Source: Amoebophrya sp. AT5.2 (lineage: Eukaryota > Sar > Dinophyceae > Syndiniales > Amoebophryaceae). From it: 10,614 bases of DNA. Where the stretch lies: NCBI GenBank assembly GCA_005223375.1, contig RXOD01006350.1, forward strand, positions 1-10,614. Reading direction: 5' to 3'. Below the pieces are notes generated by a model. It made no database searches, was not told the origin of the DNA, and saw only the letters and a program-made list of their open reading frames with translations. Of the stretch, positions 1-7,321 are shown piece by piece. The translations under genes were made by a program, and so were the position numbers. Numbering within the stretch: the first letter of the stretch is position 1; each line of letters opens with the position of its first letter.

Positions 1-1301
1 GACACGGTCACCCGCCACGTGAGCGTGCCCGCCTGCCTGGCCTCGTCCGAATAGTCCTCCACGCTGAACGCGTGCGCGCCCCGCTGCACCACCGTCAGAA
101 AGCCGTTGTTGCCTGCTGCACCGCCGCCGAAACCGGGACTGTAGGGGGAAACCACAGCACCCGGCGACGTTCCGGCAACCACCGTTCCATACGGCGTGAC
201 CGAACCCGGTGGACAATGTATCGGATTTGTGTTTGCGCACGGAACCGGCAGCGCGCCAAGCCTAGGACCCATCAGCGAACCTGGAGCTCCCGCCGCGGCA
301 CCAGCTCCGGCTACAGCACCCAGGCCTGGGACGATTCTGTCGATGCGGACCCGGTAGTGCGTGCCCGTGCTGGTTTCCGCGTCGGGCCGCGCTTTCGAGG
401 TCGGTGGGAAGAACACGTCCGGTTTGTCCGCGGTTGGCGCACCGTCCTCGCCCTGGCTCGGCGGGGCCGGCGGCGCCTCCAGGTAGGGGTCGACGACCAC
501 CAGCGCGGTTGGGGGCTGCGACGTGGTAGTGAAGTCGAAGCTGACCTCGCCCCCGTCGGCCCCGCCGTTCAGCTGGACGTCTTTGTACAGGACCTGCCGC
601 CACTCCGGCCCGACGCAGATACCGCTCTCGGGGTCGCGCCTGCAGTTCAGGGCGAGCTCCGCATCGAACTTCTTCTGGTTGTTTGTCTCAGAGAGGTACA
701 GCATCACCAGGAGGCACCAGCCCACGGCCTGGAACACGAGCCAGTGCTTCACGACGCGCCGCTGGAGGTGCCGGCTGCCGTTGCCGAACTCGCGGAGACC
801 AAAGCCAAGCACAATCTGGTCGAGGCCCAACTCCGGGTCGACCGAGTGGGGCCCGCGCCCGGGATTCTTCTTGTACGGATGCTCGTAAGGCGAGCCGCTG
901 GCCTCGCTCTGATGGGCCCCGATTCCGGAAACCCCAGCGTTTAAGGCTCCTGGCCCGCCACCGCGACCGGATACCGTGTTGATGCTGCTGCCCCCACTCC
1001 CATAGAGGCCGTCTTGCCAAGAGAAAAGATCGAAATCGTTTCCCACGACCCCCGCGCCGGGGGCAGCACCCGCGTCGCTCTCTGGGGGGCGCGCCCGATC
1101 CGGCGACGGAGAGTTGAGAACCGGATTCGGCGAATCCAGCCGCGTGGACGCGGTTGACGATCCCGGGAAACCGCTTTTGCTCTTACCGCGTGTCGTTCCC
1201 TGGAGCGGGGGAGAAGAAAGGGGGTCGATCAGCTGGATGTCCTCGCCATTCTGGCGCCGGGAAGCCTGCTCGGCCTGGCTATTCGCGAGAAAATTCGCCA
1301 T
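1..1301 (-). CDS. Single-pass (type II-like) membrane protein of unknown family, 3' end cut by window edge
   Basis: An uninterrupted minus-strand frame runs from ATG at 1301-1299 to the window edge, 433 codons without a stop; an in-frame TAG lies at 1361-1359. Residues 1-185 are rich in Pro, Ser, Gly and Ala and look disordered. A basic stretch (HLQRRVVKH) then precedes one hydrophobic segment at about 187-204 (WLVFQAVGWCLLVMLYLS). The positive charges on the N-terminal side suggest a cytosolic N-terminus and a lumenal or extracellular C-terminus. After the membrane segment come Cys residues, strand-like stretches (VLYKDVQL, GGEVSFDF, TALVVVD, HYRVRIDRIV, FLTVVQ, GTLTWRVTV) and Gly/Pro/Ala-rich linkers, so a beta-rich domain is plausible. 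I do not recognise the family. An acceptor-like CTGCAG at 1320-1315 follows a pyrimidine-rich stretch, so an upstream non-coding or coding exon is possible. The low-complexity sequence is open in other frames on both strands, but only this frame gives a coherent topology. Confidence 0.78.
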   Translation of the reverse strand, partial: MANFLANSQAEQASRRQNGEDIQLIDPLSSPPLQGTTRGKSKSGFPGSSTASTRLDSPNPVLNSPSPDRARPPESDAGAAPGAGVVGNDFDLFSWQDGLYGSGGSSINTVSGRGGGPGALNAGVSGIGAHQSEASGSPYEHPYKKNPGRGPHSVDPELGLDQIVLGFGLREFGNGSRHLQRRVVKHWLVFQAVGWCLLVMLYLSETNNQKKFDAELALNCRRDPESGICVGPEWRQVLYKDVQLNGGADGGEVSFDFTTTSQPPTALVVVDPYLEAPPAPPSQGEDGAPTADKPDVFFPPTSKARPDAETSTGTHYRVRIDRIVPGLGAVAGAGAAAGAPGSLMGPRLGALPVPCANTNPIHCPPGSVTPYGTVVAGTSPGAVVSPYSPGFGGGAAGNNGFLTVVQRGAHAFSVEDYSDEARQAGTLTWRVTV

Positions 1302-2503
1302 GATCCGCGTCGGTCTGCAGATGAGGGCGCGCAGCCAGTAAAAACAGTAACAGTAAGTCTAACTACTCTAAGTTTAGTATGAAGTGCCGCACTTCGACTT
1401 CTGTTCCTGGTTACGCCGCGTTTGCCTTCCGGACAAGGCCCCCTGGTCGCAGTGATGTACCAATCTGCAGAAGCACAAGCAGATGAAAAACGTGGTGTGC
1501 CGCCTGGCAGAGCGGTTCAAGAGCGTGAGCGCATTCTTGGAACCCACTTCGAGCTGCTCTCCATCGATTCCACCTCGTGCCCGTGCGCGTTCCCAGGCGG
1601 ATGTTGGCTCTGGCATCAACAAGTTTTCATTTGTTTCAATCCGGATTCACCACAAAACGTGATGTATGACTATGAGGACTATCATGAAAATGTAGTCGCA
1701 GACGCTGTCCTCGTGTACAGGTTGATGTCGACGAAAAGGAATAGGAAAAGCCGCTAGTACTACACAAAACTGGTCTGCCTTGTCGCTGTTGCGCGCTATT
1801 CGCTCATCTGCTAGTCGGTCTATTTGTTTTGATCGAATTTTCGTTGTTGGTGAGGTTGAAACCCTAACCCATCGAACTTCTTACTACAGCGCACACGTCG
1901 AGAACTCTCCTGCTCCTTCCTTTGTCCTTACTTCAAACTTGAAAGATGAAATTCGTAAAGCGTGGCACTGCCGCCACATAGACACGCACTGGCACTAGTA
2001 AGCATACGCATTAGTAATAGATGCCAATCAACGGGCGATGGCAGTGCCCGTGCCATCCCTATCGACGTAATAAGAGCCTCATTTGAGTTCACCTTGACAC
2101 TCTCAACTGGACGGACGAGTCGCTGCCGACGGCAGATGAACTTGAAAAATTCGATGAACAAAATAAAACCATCCTGCGAGGGGGGCCAACATGAGGAAAT
2201 GCCTATTCGTTTCCATCCGCCATCCGCAGATTGAGGCTACGGATGTGGTTTATTGTCTGGGTCGTTTCATCAAGAACAAGAAAGCAACGAACGTGATCGT
2301 GAATGAGGGTGTATGTACTTGTAGTAAGTTACGTATGTCGTTGTCGTGTGGTGCGCTTAGAGCGAGAGTACCCTGAGCCCGACGGCTGCGCGCACACCAC
2401 AGTGAAGACTCTCCTGTGCGGCCGAAAAATAACTTCTTTCGCCCAGCACCTTGGTGTGGGACCCCTAGCAGGTAGTAGGTACCCCCACTGCTACGGCCAC
2501 TTT
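1302..2503. other. Intergenic spacer without a supported gene
   Basis: About 1.2 kb between the stop of the USP5-like gene and the start of the membrane-protein gene, both on the minus strand. It should hold the 3' untranslated region of the former and the promoter and leader of the latter. Short frames on both strands (for example 1422-1757 plus and 1374-1622 minus) overlap each other and have no recognisable domain or coding-like composition. A minus-strand AATAAA is at 2254-2249, about 250 nt past the USP5-like stop; it could be a polyadenylation signal, but the match is short. The telomere-like string AAACCCTAACCC is at 1859-1870. Nothing else stands out. Confidence 0.6.
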
Positions 2504-5500
2504 TTAGTCGTTTCTCCTGAAGCAGTAAACGTAGCCGTATTCGAAGGGTGTCTTTTCGCTCTTTGCGACCTTTTCATCGTCGAACAGACACCATTGGCCG
2601 TCTTTCTTCAGATGCGCCACGTAGTGTCCGCTCGATGTCGCCTTTCCCACGTGCGAGATGAAGCCACAGAGCGAGTATTTACCGGGACCGTCCGAGAACG
2701 CTCCTGCTGATGACGAGCCCCCGTTCCCTCCCGCCACGGCTGCAGCTTGGTCTGCCGCGTCGAGGGCGTCCAAGTCCTCCGCCGAACGCTCCATGAGCCA
2801 GGCGGCGGCCATGTCCGGATTGTTGCTGTTCTGCTTTAACGCCCGGAGGCAGTGCTTCTCAGCGTACCCCGTTATTGCCTGCAGCAGCGCTGCGGACTCC
2901 TGCATGTCGGCTGATATCTGCCCGCCAGCATCTGCGAAATGGTGGGAAAAAAGTGGTACAGCTACAGATTGAAGATAAACGAATTTTATATCAATCCACT
3001 TCCTTGGTGAAAGAAACACCTCACATTCATTGAAAAAGGAACTGATCCAGAACCTCCTCCCCCAGCATCGGGTTCTGGTGGTACAGGCGGATCGTTGAAG
3101 TCGGGATCTTCCATGTGAGCGAAGATCCACTCGCTCGCCTCCTCCACGCCCCGGTTCTTCACTGCGAGACAGGCTCGCTTGCACCCGTTCTCGGAAAAGC
3201 CCATTTGCTGCAGTGCTGTCACCAGCTCCATGTCGGCCTCCAACGCTTCTTGCTTGGCTCCTGTGTGCGATGAAGATCCTGTGAGCACGCATGTCGCTCT
3301 TGCTTTCGTTTTAAACGTCTGCGAGCTCGTTGTCGAAGACCACGGGCACAAGATGAAGAGGCACAGCTGACGTCGCAATGGAAACTGATGAGAACAAGCG
3401 TAAACGCTAGCGAGGTACGAGGTCTAAAGTACTAGGCAGCACACCACATTGTGCAATCGCAATCCCTCTAGTATCAACACATATTATTGTGTTTAGAAAC
3501 CGGGCTACAATCATCACGCTTTGGTACTACCTTTTCCGCCATCGTCGGGCATTAATGTTTCGCCGGGCCTGCACTTGCCGCTGCCGGCTTCGTCCTTGGG
3601 CGGCGCGCGGTACTTTTCGAGGTCCAGCGTTTCCGGCACGGGGCAAGTGCACTCGCGCTTCTTCTGAGTCCAGGTGGCCGAGTCCACGTAGTAGCGCTGA
3701 ATCTGCACCAACAAGTACTTGGGCATCGTGACCAAGTTCAGCGACCGCTTCGCGCGGCGATTGCGAAACAGATGCTCCGGACCCATGTCCTCCGGCTCGA
3801 AAATCCGGCTGAGCGCACGCTCAAACGGGATCTCGGGCACCTGAGCCTTTTCACGAACCTATTCGTATTTCGAGTCGCCAATCAACCACAGCCTGATTCT
3901 TTATCTTAATCTACTTCTTATTTTCATCTTTTTCTATAGCTGTGGTCCTACAAGTGCGACGAGAGCGAGATCGAGGTCCAACGGAAACAGACCTGCTGAA
4001 AGTGAAACTGTGAGAATGAACAGCACTGATCTTCAAAACATAGGTAGAAGTACTGCTTCCTCCCCGCTTTCCGTTTTTTGTTTTTTTGCTGCTGGTCCCG
4101 TTTCTGCGTCTTCCATGTCGATCATAACTTGCAGAAAGCAGTCGACTCCCCCTAGGTACGCCACTTCTCCCGGTGTCGCTATTGATTCGTATCGCTCCTC
4201 TTTTTGGAACATGAACATGTCCTCGGTCGCGCCTCCAATTGACGCCTCGCCCGCCCCCCCGCCGCTTTTTGATATTCTTTCGGTGCCCTTCTTCTCCGCG
4301 GCTGCCAGGCGCGTGAAGAAGTAGCGCAGGAATTCCTCGGCGTCCTGCTGACGGTTGGTGGAAAAGTCGGACGTGTTTTCCACCGCGGCCGCGCGGAACA
4401 TGCGCATCGCGATCGTGTTGCTGTCGTCGTCGTTGTACCCGTCCGGCCGCGGCGGGTACCGCGACTTTTGCAGTTCCCCGCCCAGGTTGGTCGCGGTCGC
4501 CACCTTCGCGAACTGGCTCAGCAGGTCCGTGGGCAGCTCCTCCTTCCGGGGCACGGAGAGCCGCAGCTCCAGGTTTGGGTCCACGTACCGCGCTCTCACC
4601 TCCGGCAACGACAAAAGCAGCTGCAGGCAGGAGTTCATGTAGCAGGTGTTGCCCAGGTTCACGAACCCGACGAACCCTGCCCCCGCGAGCCGCTCCAGCG
4701 ACGCGCCGGACTCGCAGACCTTGCCCCAGTCGTAGTTGGCGTTCAGCTCGACGGTGAGCTCGGCCATGGTCTTGGCGGTCTTCTCCTGCTTCATGATGTC
4801 GATGCCCCAGTGCGCGAGGTGGTCGGACAGCTTCGGGTCGATCACCAGGTCGTTCTCGTCGGGGGCGTACGAAAACACGTCGGCGCCCTGGGGCGTGATC
4901 GTCCCCAGCTTCACCGCGAGCGGAAAGTTGTTGCCTTTCTGCTTCTCCGCCTCGTAGTGCTCCAACGCCCCGCCGGACCCGCCCGACCCGTCCCAGTTCT
5001 TGCGGCCCCCGCCGATGAAACCGTCAGAAAGATTCAGCCACAGGTTGTCCGTAGTGCCGTGAATCTCGCACTTCCAGGTAGAAGGATCACTGTTGTTGTT
5101 TTTCATGAGTCAGAATTGTTACTGTAGTTACCGTTAGCCGTACGTGCGAGCCGCGTTTTCATTAGCCGTACAGAGTCGAATTGTTACTGTAGACGTAGAT
5201 AAGTATGTTTGTACGGTGAGAGTTTTTTTGTCGAGGGATCTAGCTGCACGAGGTTGTCGGCGTGTTTCGACGGCTTCAGCTCGTCCTTGTCCTCCCAGAC
5301 GGTGGAGGCTGCCATAGCCGCCGCGCCCGCGTGCTTTTCCACGGCTTCGCAGCACTGCGCCACCAGCATCGGCATATCCGCCTCGGCCTCTCCCTTGAAC
5401 GGGTAGGGTATTTCCGCCAGGACGCCATGATCCTTCTCGTCAAACACGACGAGCCAATACTCTTTCTTCAACTCGAACTCCTGCGCCGCGAAGCCACCAG

Positions 5501-6055
5501 CGACGCCAATGCCCAAGGTCGTCACCTCCTTCTCCTGGGTCGATGGATACGGATTCGATTTCGATACGATGTTGGGCTTGGGAGCGACCACAGCAAAGAG
5601 GTAAAGGTGATGAAGCAGGTGCAAATAAAGCAAAAATCCATAGTTACAGTTAGAGAGTTTCTCTAATAAAACCGAAATATCAAAGAAATTGTTGAAGAAG
5701 ACAAAACCTTCAGTACTTTCTCTGCTTGTTCCCGGTACACTTTCGTGTACTTCAGCTTCAGATACAGAAGGTTGCTGTTGGACCGCACCGAATCCGTGGC
5801 CAAGAAGCGCTCGCCGCACGAAAACCAGGTTTGTAGGTTGACAAACAAACCAGAAGGGGAAAAGGGGCTGTCGAAGGAGTAGCAGCACTCGTCTTTGTAC
5901 ACTTTGTTGCCCGCCGTGGGCACCTTGACCTGCTTCATGCCCTGCCTCACCTTAGCGAGCACATCTTCCACCGTCTGCCCATCCTTCTTCACCGAAACTG
6001 CGGCGACGGCAGCCGCATGAGGATCCCCACCAGTTGTCGCCGGTGACGTCGTCAT
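2504..6055 (-). CDS. Ubiquitin-specific protease, USP5 / isopeptidase T / UBP14 family, six exons
   Basis: USP5-family cysteine proteases take apart unanchored polyubiquitin chains in cytosol and nucleus, recognising the free C-terminal tail of the proximal ubiquitin. Proposed exons: 6055-5708, 5576-5215, 5089-4054, 3858-3531, 3278-3054 and 2931-2504, joining in frame to 908 residues plus a stop; human USP5 is about 835-858. Domain order matches the family. An N-terminal nUBP-like region spans about 40-110 (KVYKDECCYSFDSP). A ZnF-UBP fold spans about 238-340 (DNLWLNLSDG, PLAVKLGTITPQGADVFSY). The catalytic Cys box NLGNTCYMNS has Cys386, and NRQQDAEEF follows at about 482-490. UBA1 with a QQMGF loop is at about 708-748, and a divergent UBA2 at about 776-816. 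The His box GHYVAHLKKDGQW has His869, followed by FDDEKV (Asp884/885). The catalytic residues are intact, so a working protease is expected. Oddities: three of four ZnF-UBP zinc ligands are replaced and the UBA2 loop is altered. Intron ends 1 and 5 have alternatives; the join KAQVP at the start of exon 4 matches the family and supports that acceptor. Confidence 0.94.
2932..3053 (-). other. Intron 5 of the USP5-like gene (122 nt, phase 1)
   Basis: The donor is GAG|GTTCTG and the acceptor TTTCGCAG|ATG, preceded by a strong pyrimidine run (CCACTTTTTTCCCACC). The acceptor is the first AG after that run. The phase agrees (1 to 1). Alternative phase-0 donors (TCA|GTTCCT with its GT at 3042-3041, or AAT|GTGAGG) would pair with the later GGGCAG|ATA acceptor, changing only a Gly-rich linker between the two UBA domains. 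The word GATGCTGG occurs at both ends (3069-3062 and 2932-2925). Confidence 0.65.
3279..3530 (-). other. Intron 4 of the USP5-like gene (252 nt, phase 1)
   Basis: Donor AAAAG|GTAGTA and acceptor CTCACAG|GATCTT, phase 1 on both sides, joining GGK to GSSSHTGAK just before UBA1. The upstream frame stops at TGA inside the intron shortly after the donor, so splicing is needed. A perfect 6-bp inverted repeat, AACACA-ATAATA-TGTGTT, lies inside; no function is claimed. Confidence 0.85.
3859..4053 (-). other. Intron 3 of the USP5-like gene (195 nt, phase 0)
   Basis: Donor GAAGCA|GTACTT and acceptor CGAATAG|GTTCGT, phase 0 on both sides. The next exon then begins VREKAQVPEIPF, resembling the VRAQVPF stretch at this place in human USP5 as I remember it, which fixes the acceptor better than its weak pyrimidine tract does. 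A TAG lies in frame immediately before the acceptor, so the exon cannot extend further. A GC-rich island lies inside the intron at about 3940-3998. Confidence 0.8.
5090..5214 (-). other. Intron 2 of the USP5-like gene (125 nt, phase 2), with internal repeats
   Basis: Donor CTCACC|GTACAA and acceptor ACAACAG|TGATCC. The phases agree (2 to 2) and rebuild a Pro codon, giving KKLSPDPSTWKC. Both flanking frames hit stops inside the intron, so splicing is needed. The intron carries two pairs of direct repeats: a 20-21-nt word at 5107-5127 and 5173-5192, and a 10-nt word TTAGCCGTAC at 5134-5143 and 5162-5171. Confidence 0.83.
5577..5707 (-). other. Intron 1 of the USP5-like gene (131 nt, phase 0)
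   Basis: Donor CTGAAG|GTTTTG and acceptor CTCCCAAG|CCCAAC, preceded by a pyrimidine-rich stretch, with a branch-point-like CTAAC upstream. Phase 0 on both sides joins EKVLK to PNIVSK, between the nUBP core and the TTLGIGVAGGF strand. An alternative donor, GAGAAA|GTACTG, 9 nt further 5', would remove three residues and also keep the frame. Confidence 0.8.
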
Positions 6056-6466
6056 CGTCTTATCGGACCAAGCTTGTATGATGCCGCCGCGGACGAGCAG
6101 CGGCCTCTTAATTGGATTTAGCTTTAGGGTTAATTCAGATAGGAGTCAGGTGGGACGAAGTCGAAGGAAATTCTATTGGTATCATACTCAAATAAGTGAA
6201 AGAATATGACTGCATCAACTGGCAGAGTGTGGAATGCACTGGTACAGAAGAAGTGGGAGCAGAGCGGCCGTCCTAGCATTAAGACAAGGAAGATGAACTG
6301 CGGTTGTACACTACACGTGCCAGTTTTCACGACGAGATACAATTTTTTTAAGATCTTGCATTTGGGAGCGCGGCTTTGTTCGAACATTCATTGTGGTCGA
6401 TGCGCACTCGAACTCCGGTGCTTTTCGACTGCAGGACTCGTTAAGATTGAAATAGAAGATTTGGCT
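6056..6466. other. Spacer between the orphan gene and the USP5-like gene
   Basis: About 410 nt holding the 3' flank of the orphan frame (7321-6467) and the promoter and leader of the USP5-like gene, both on the minus strand. A minus-strand frame at 6387-6130 would encode 85 residues, but it is AT-rich, Phe-rich and matches nothing I know, so I do not call it. A telomere-like TTTAGGGTTA is at 6123-6132, about 70 nt upstream of the USP5-like ATG. No clear TATA box is visible. Confidence 0.55.
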
Positions 6467-7321
6467 TCACTTTTCGCAATCGATCAGGTAGTCTGCCAGT
6501 CCTGTCACCAGGCACTGCAGCTTCGCCGCGTGGGCCATGCGCCCGACCACGAAGAAAATGTGATCAACGGTGGAGTCGAGGAGTAGCACCTCCTCTTCCA
6601 TCTTGTTCTGCGTGTGATTTCCGCTGTCTTCATCTTTTTCTTGTGCTTGCTGAGCCTCGTCAGGCTGAGGTTGACCCACCATTTCCACAACAATCCGTTC
6701 TCCGACTTCCGTTCGTTTCCTCACCTTGAACGCTGTACCGTCAAGGAGGACTCTTTCCGCATCCGAACCCCGAAAAAACAGCTCGTTCCACTCGTCGTAG
6801 CACCCGGCGGACAGTTCCAGCGGGGGGGCTACGCCTTCGGGTTCGGCGGCTGCTGTGCCGGGGGTGTCCCTAGCGTTAATAAGTCGTGACGCACCTCCAT
6901 CTCCATCTAGCCCGTGTTCTTTTTGACCACTCAGTCTCATGGTCATGTCGTCCTTCTGCATGAAAAGAGACGCGCAAAGAGAAAGATCATCCACATCTTT
7001 CCTCGAATCGGAATCTTGTCCTGTGGCCGCTCGTGAAAAAGCACTTTGATCTCCACCCTCGGCGCGCAATCGTCCCATTCCCTGTGCCATCTGTTCGACT
7101 TTCCCACGAGAGTCTACGCGCCCTGCACCGCCATTTCCACCGGTTTCACTCCCAGCCCCAGCTACGGAAACTGTTGATGAAGTAGTTGTTGAGGAAAAGA
7201 GTGGCCCGGAAGCGGAAATGAGATCCATTCGCCGCACGTATTTCGCGTTACGATTCTGCATGCGACAAAGGAACACCGCCAGGTCGGTGACATCATCGTC
7301 GGCGGACTCGGAGGTCGCCAT
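6467..7321 (-). CDS. Unrecognised acidic protein with low-complexity middle (284 residues)
   Basis: One open frame encodes 284 residues from ATG at 7321 (MATSESADDD) to TGA at 6469-6467. An in-frame ATG 75 nt upstream (7396) would add 25 basic, Ser/Thr-rich residues; I prefer the inner start because the acidic MATSESADDD opening looks more natural. Residues 10-35 (TDLAVFLCRMQNRNAKYVRR and on) could fold. Residues about 40-160 are rich in Ser, Thr, Gly, Asp and Gln and probably disordered. A second ordered region begins near CYDEWNELFF and includes GERIVVEMV. After an acidic, Gln-rich linker the protein ends in a helical-looking segment (TVDHIFFVVGRMAHAAKLQC). No catalytic motif, signal peptide or membrane span is evident, and I do not recognise a family. 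A GTGAAG donor-like site overlaps the stop, so a further 3' exon cannot be excluded. A steady frame with ordered ends argues for a real gene. Confidence 0.62.
   Translation of the reverse strand: MATSESADDDVTDLAVFLCRMQNRNAKYVRRMDLISASGPLFSSTTTSSTVSVAGAGSETGGNGGAGRVDSRGKVEQMAQGMGRLRAEGGDQSAFSRAATGQDSDSRKDVDDLSLCASLFMQKDDMTMRLSGQKEHGLDGDGGASRLINARDTPGTAAAEPEGVAPPLELSAGCYDEWNELFFRGSDAERVLLDGTAFKVRKRTEVGERIVVEMVGQPQPDEAQQAQEKDEDSGNHTQNKMEEEVLLLDSTVDHIFFVVGRMAHAAKLQCLVTGLADYLIDCEK

Noticed and set aside
72..944. Plus-strand frame of 290 codons
   Set aside because: It lies opposite the minus-strand membrane-protein frame, which runs on to ATG 1301 with a coherent disordered/membrane/beta layout. 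The plus-strand product is Arg-rich and featureless, as expected for the complement of GC-rich coding DNA.
1422..1757. Plus-strand frame of 111 codons and overlapping minus-strand frame 1622-1374
   Set aside because: They overlap each other, lie in a mixed-composition spacer, and neither has a domain, a clear codon bias or a supporting splice context.
2470..2520. Dinoflagellate-type spliced-leader sequence
   Set aside because: CTACGGCCACTTTTTAG looks vaguely similar but does not match the conserved leader, and no leader-gene arrangement is visible.
3859..4053. A microexon inside intron 3 of the USP5-like gene
   Set aside because: On the minus strand the acceptor at TTTCAG and the donor at CACTT|GTAGGA give phase 2, which does not fit the phase-0 acceptor at GTTCGT. 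No other donor restores the frame, and direct joining already matches the family.
4468..5127. Plus-strand frame of 219 codons
   Set aside because: Exactly opposite the ZnF-UBP and catalytic Cys exon of the USP5-like gene; composition is that of an antisense shadow.
2504..6055. Calling the USP5-like locus a broken gene because it is split over several frames
   Set aside because: All junctions have GT-AG ends with matching phases and the joined product is full length with intact catalytic residues, so introns explain the frame changes.
6130..6387. Minus-strand frame of 85 codons between the orphan and USP5-like genes
   Set aside because: AT-rich, Phe/Leu-rich, no domain, and it occupies the expected promoter and leader region of the USP5-like gene.
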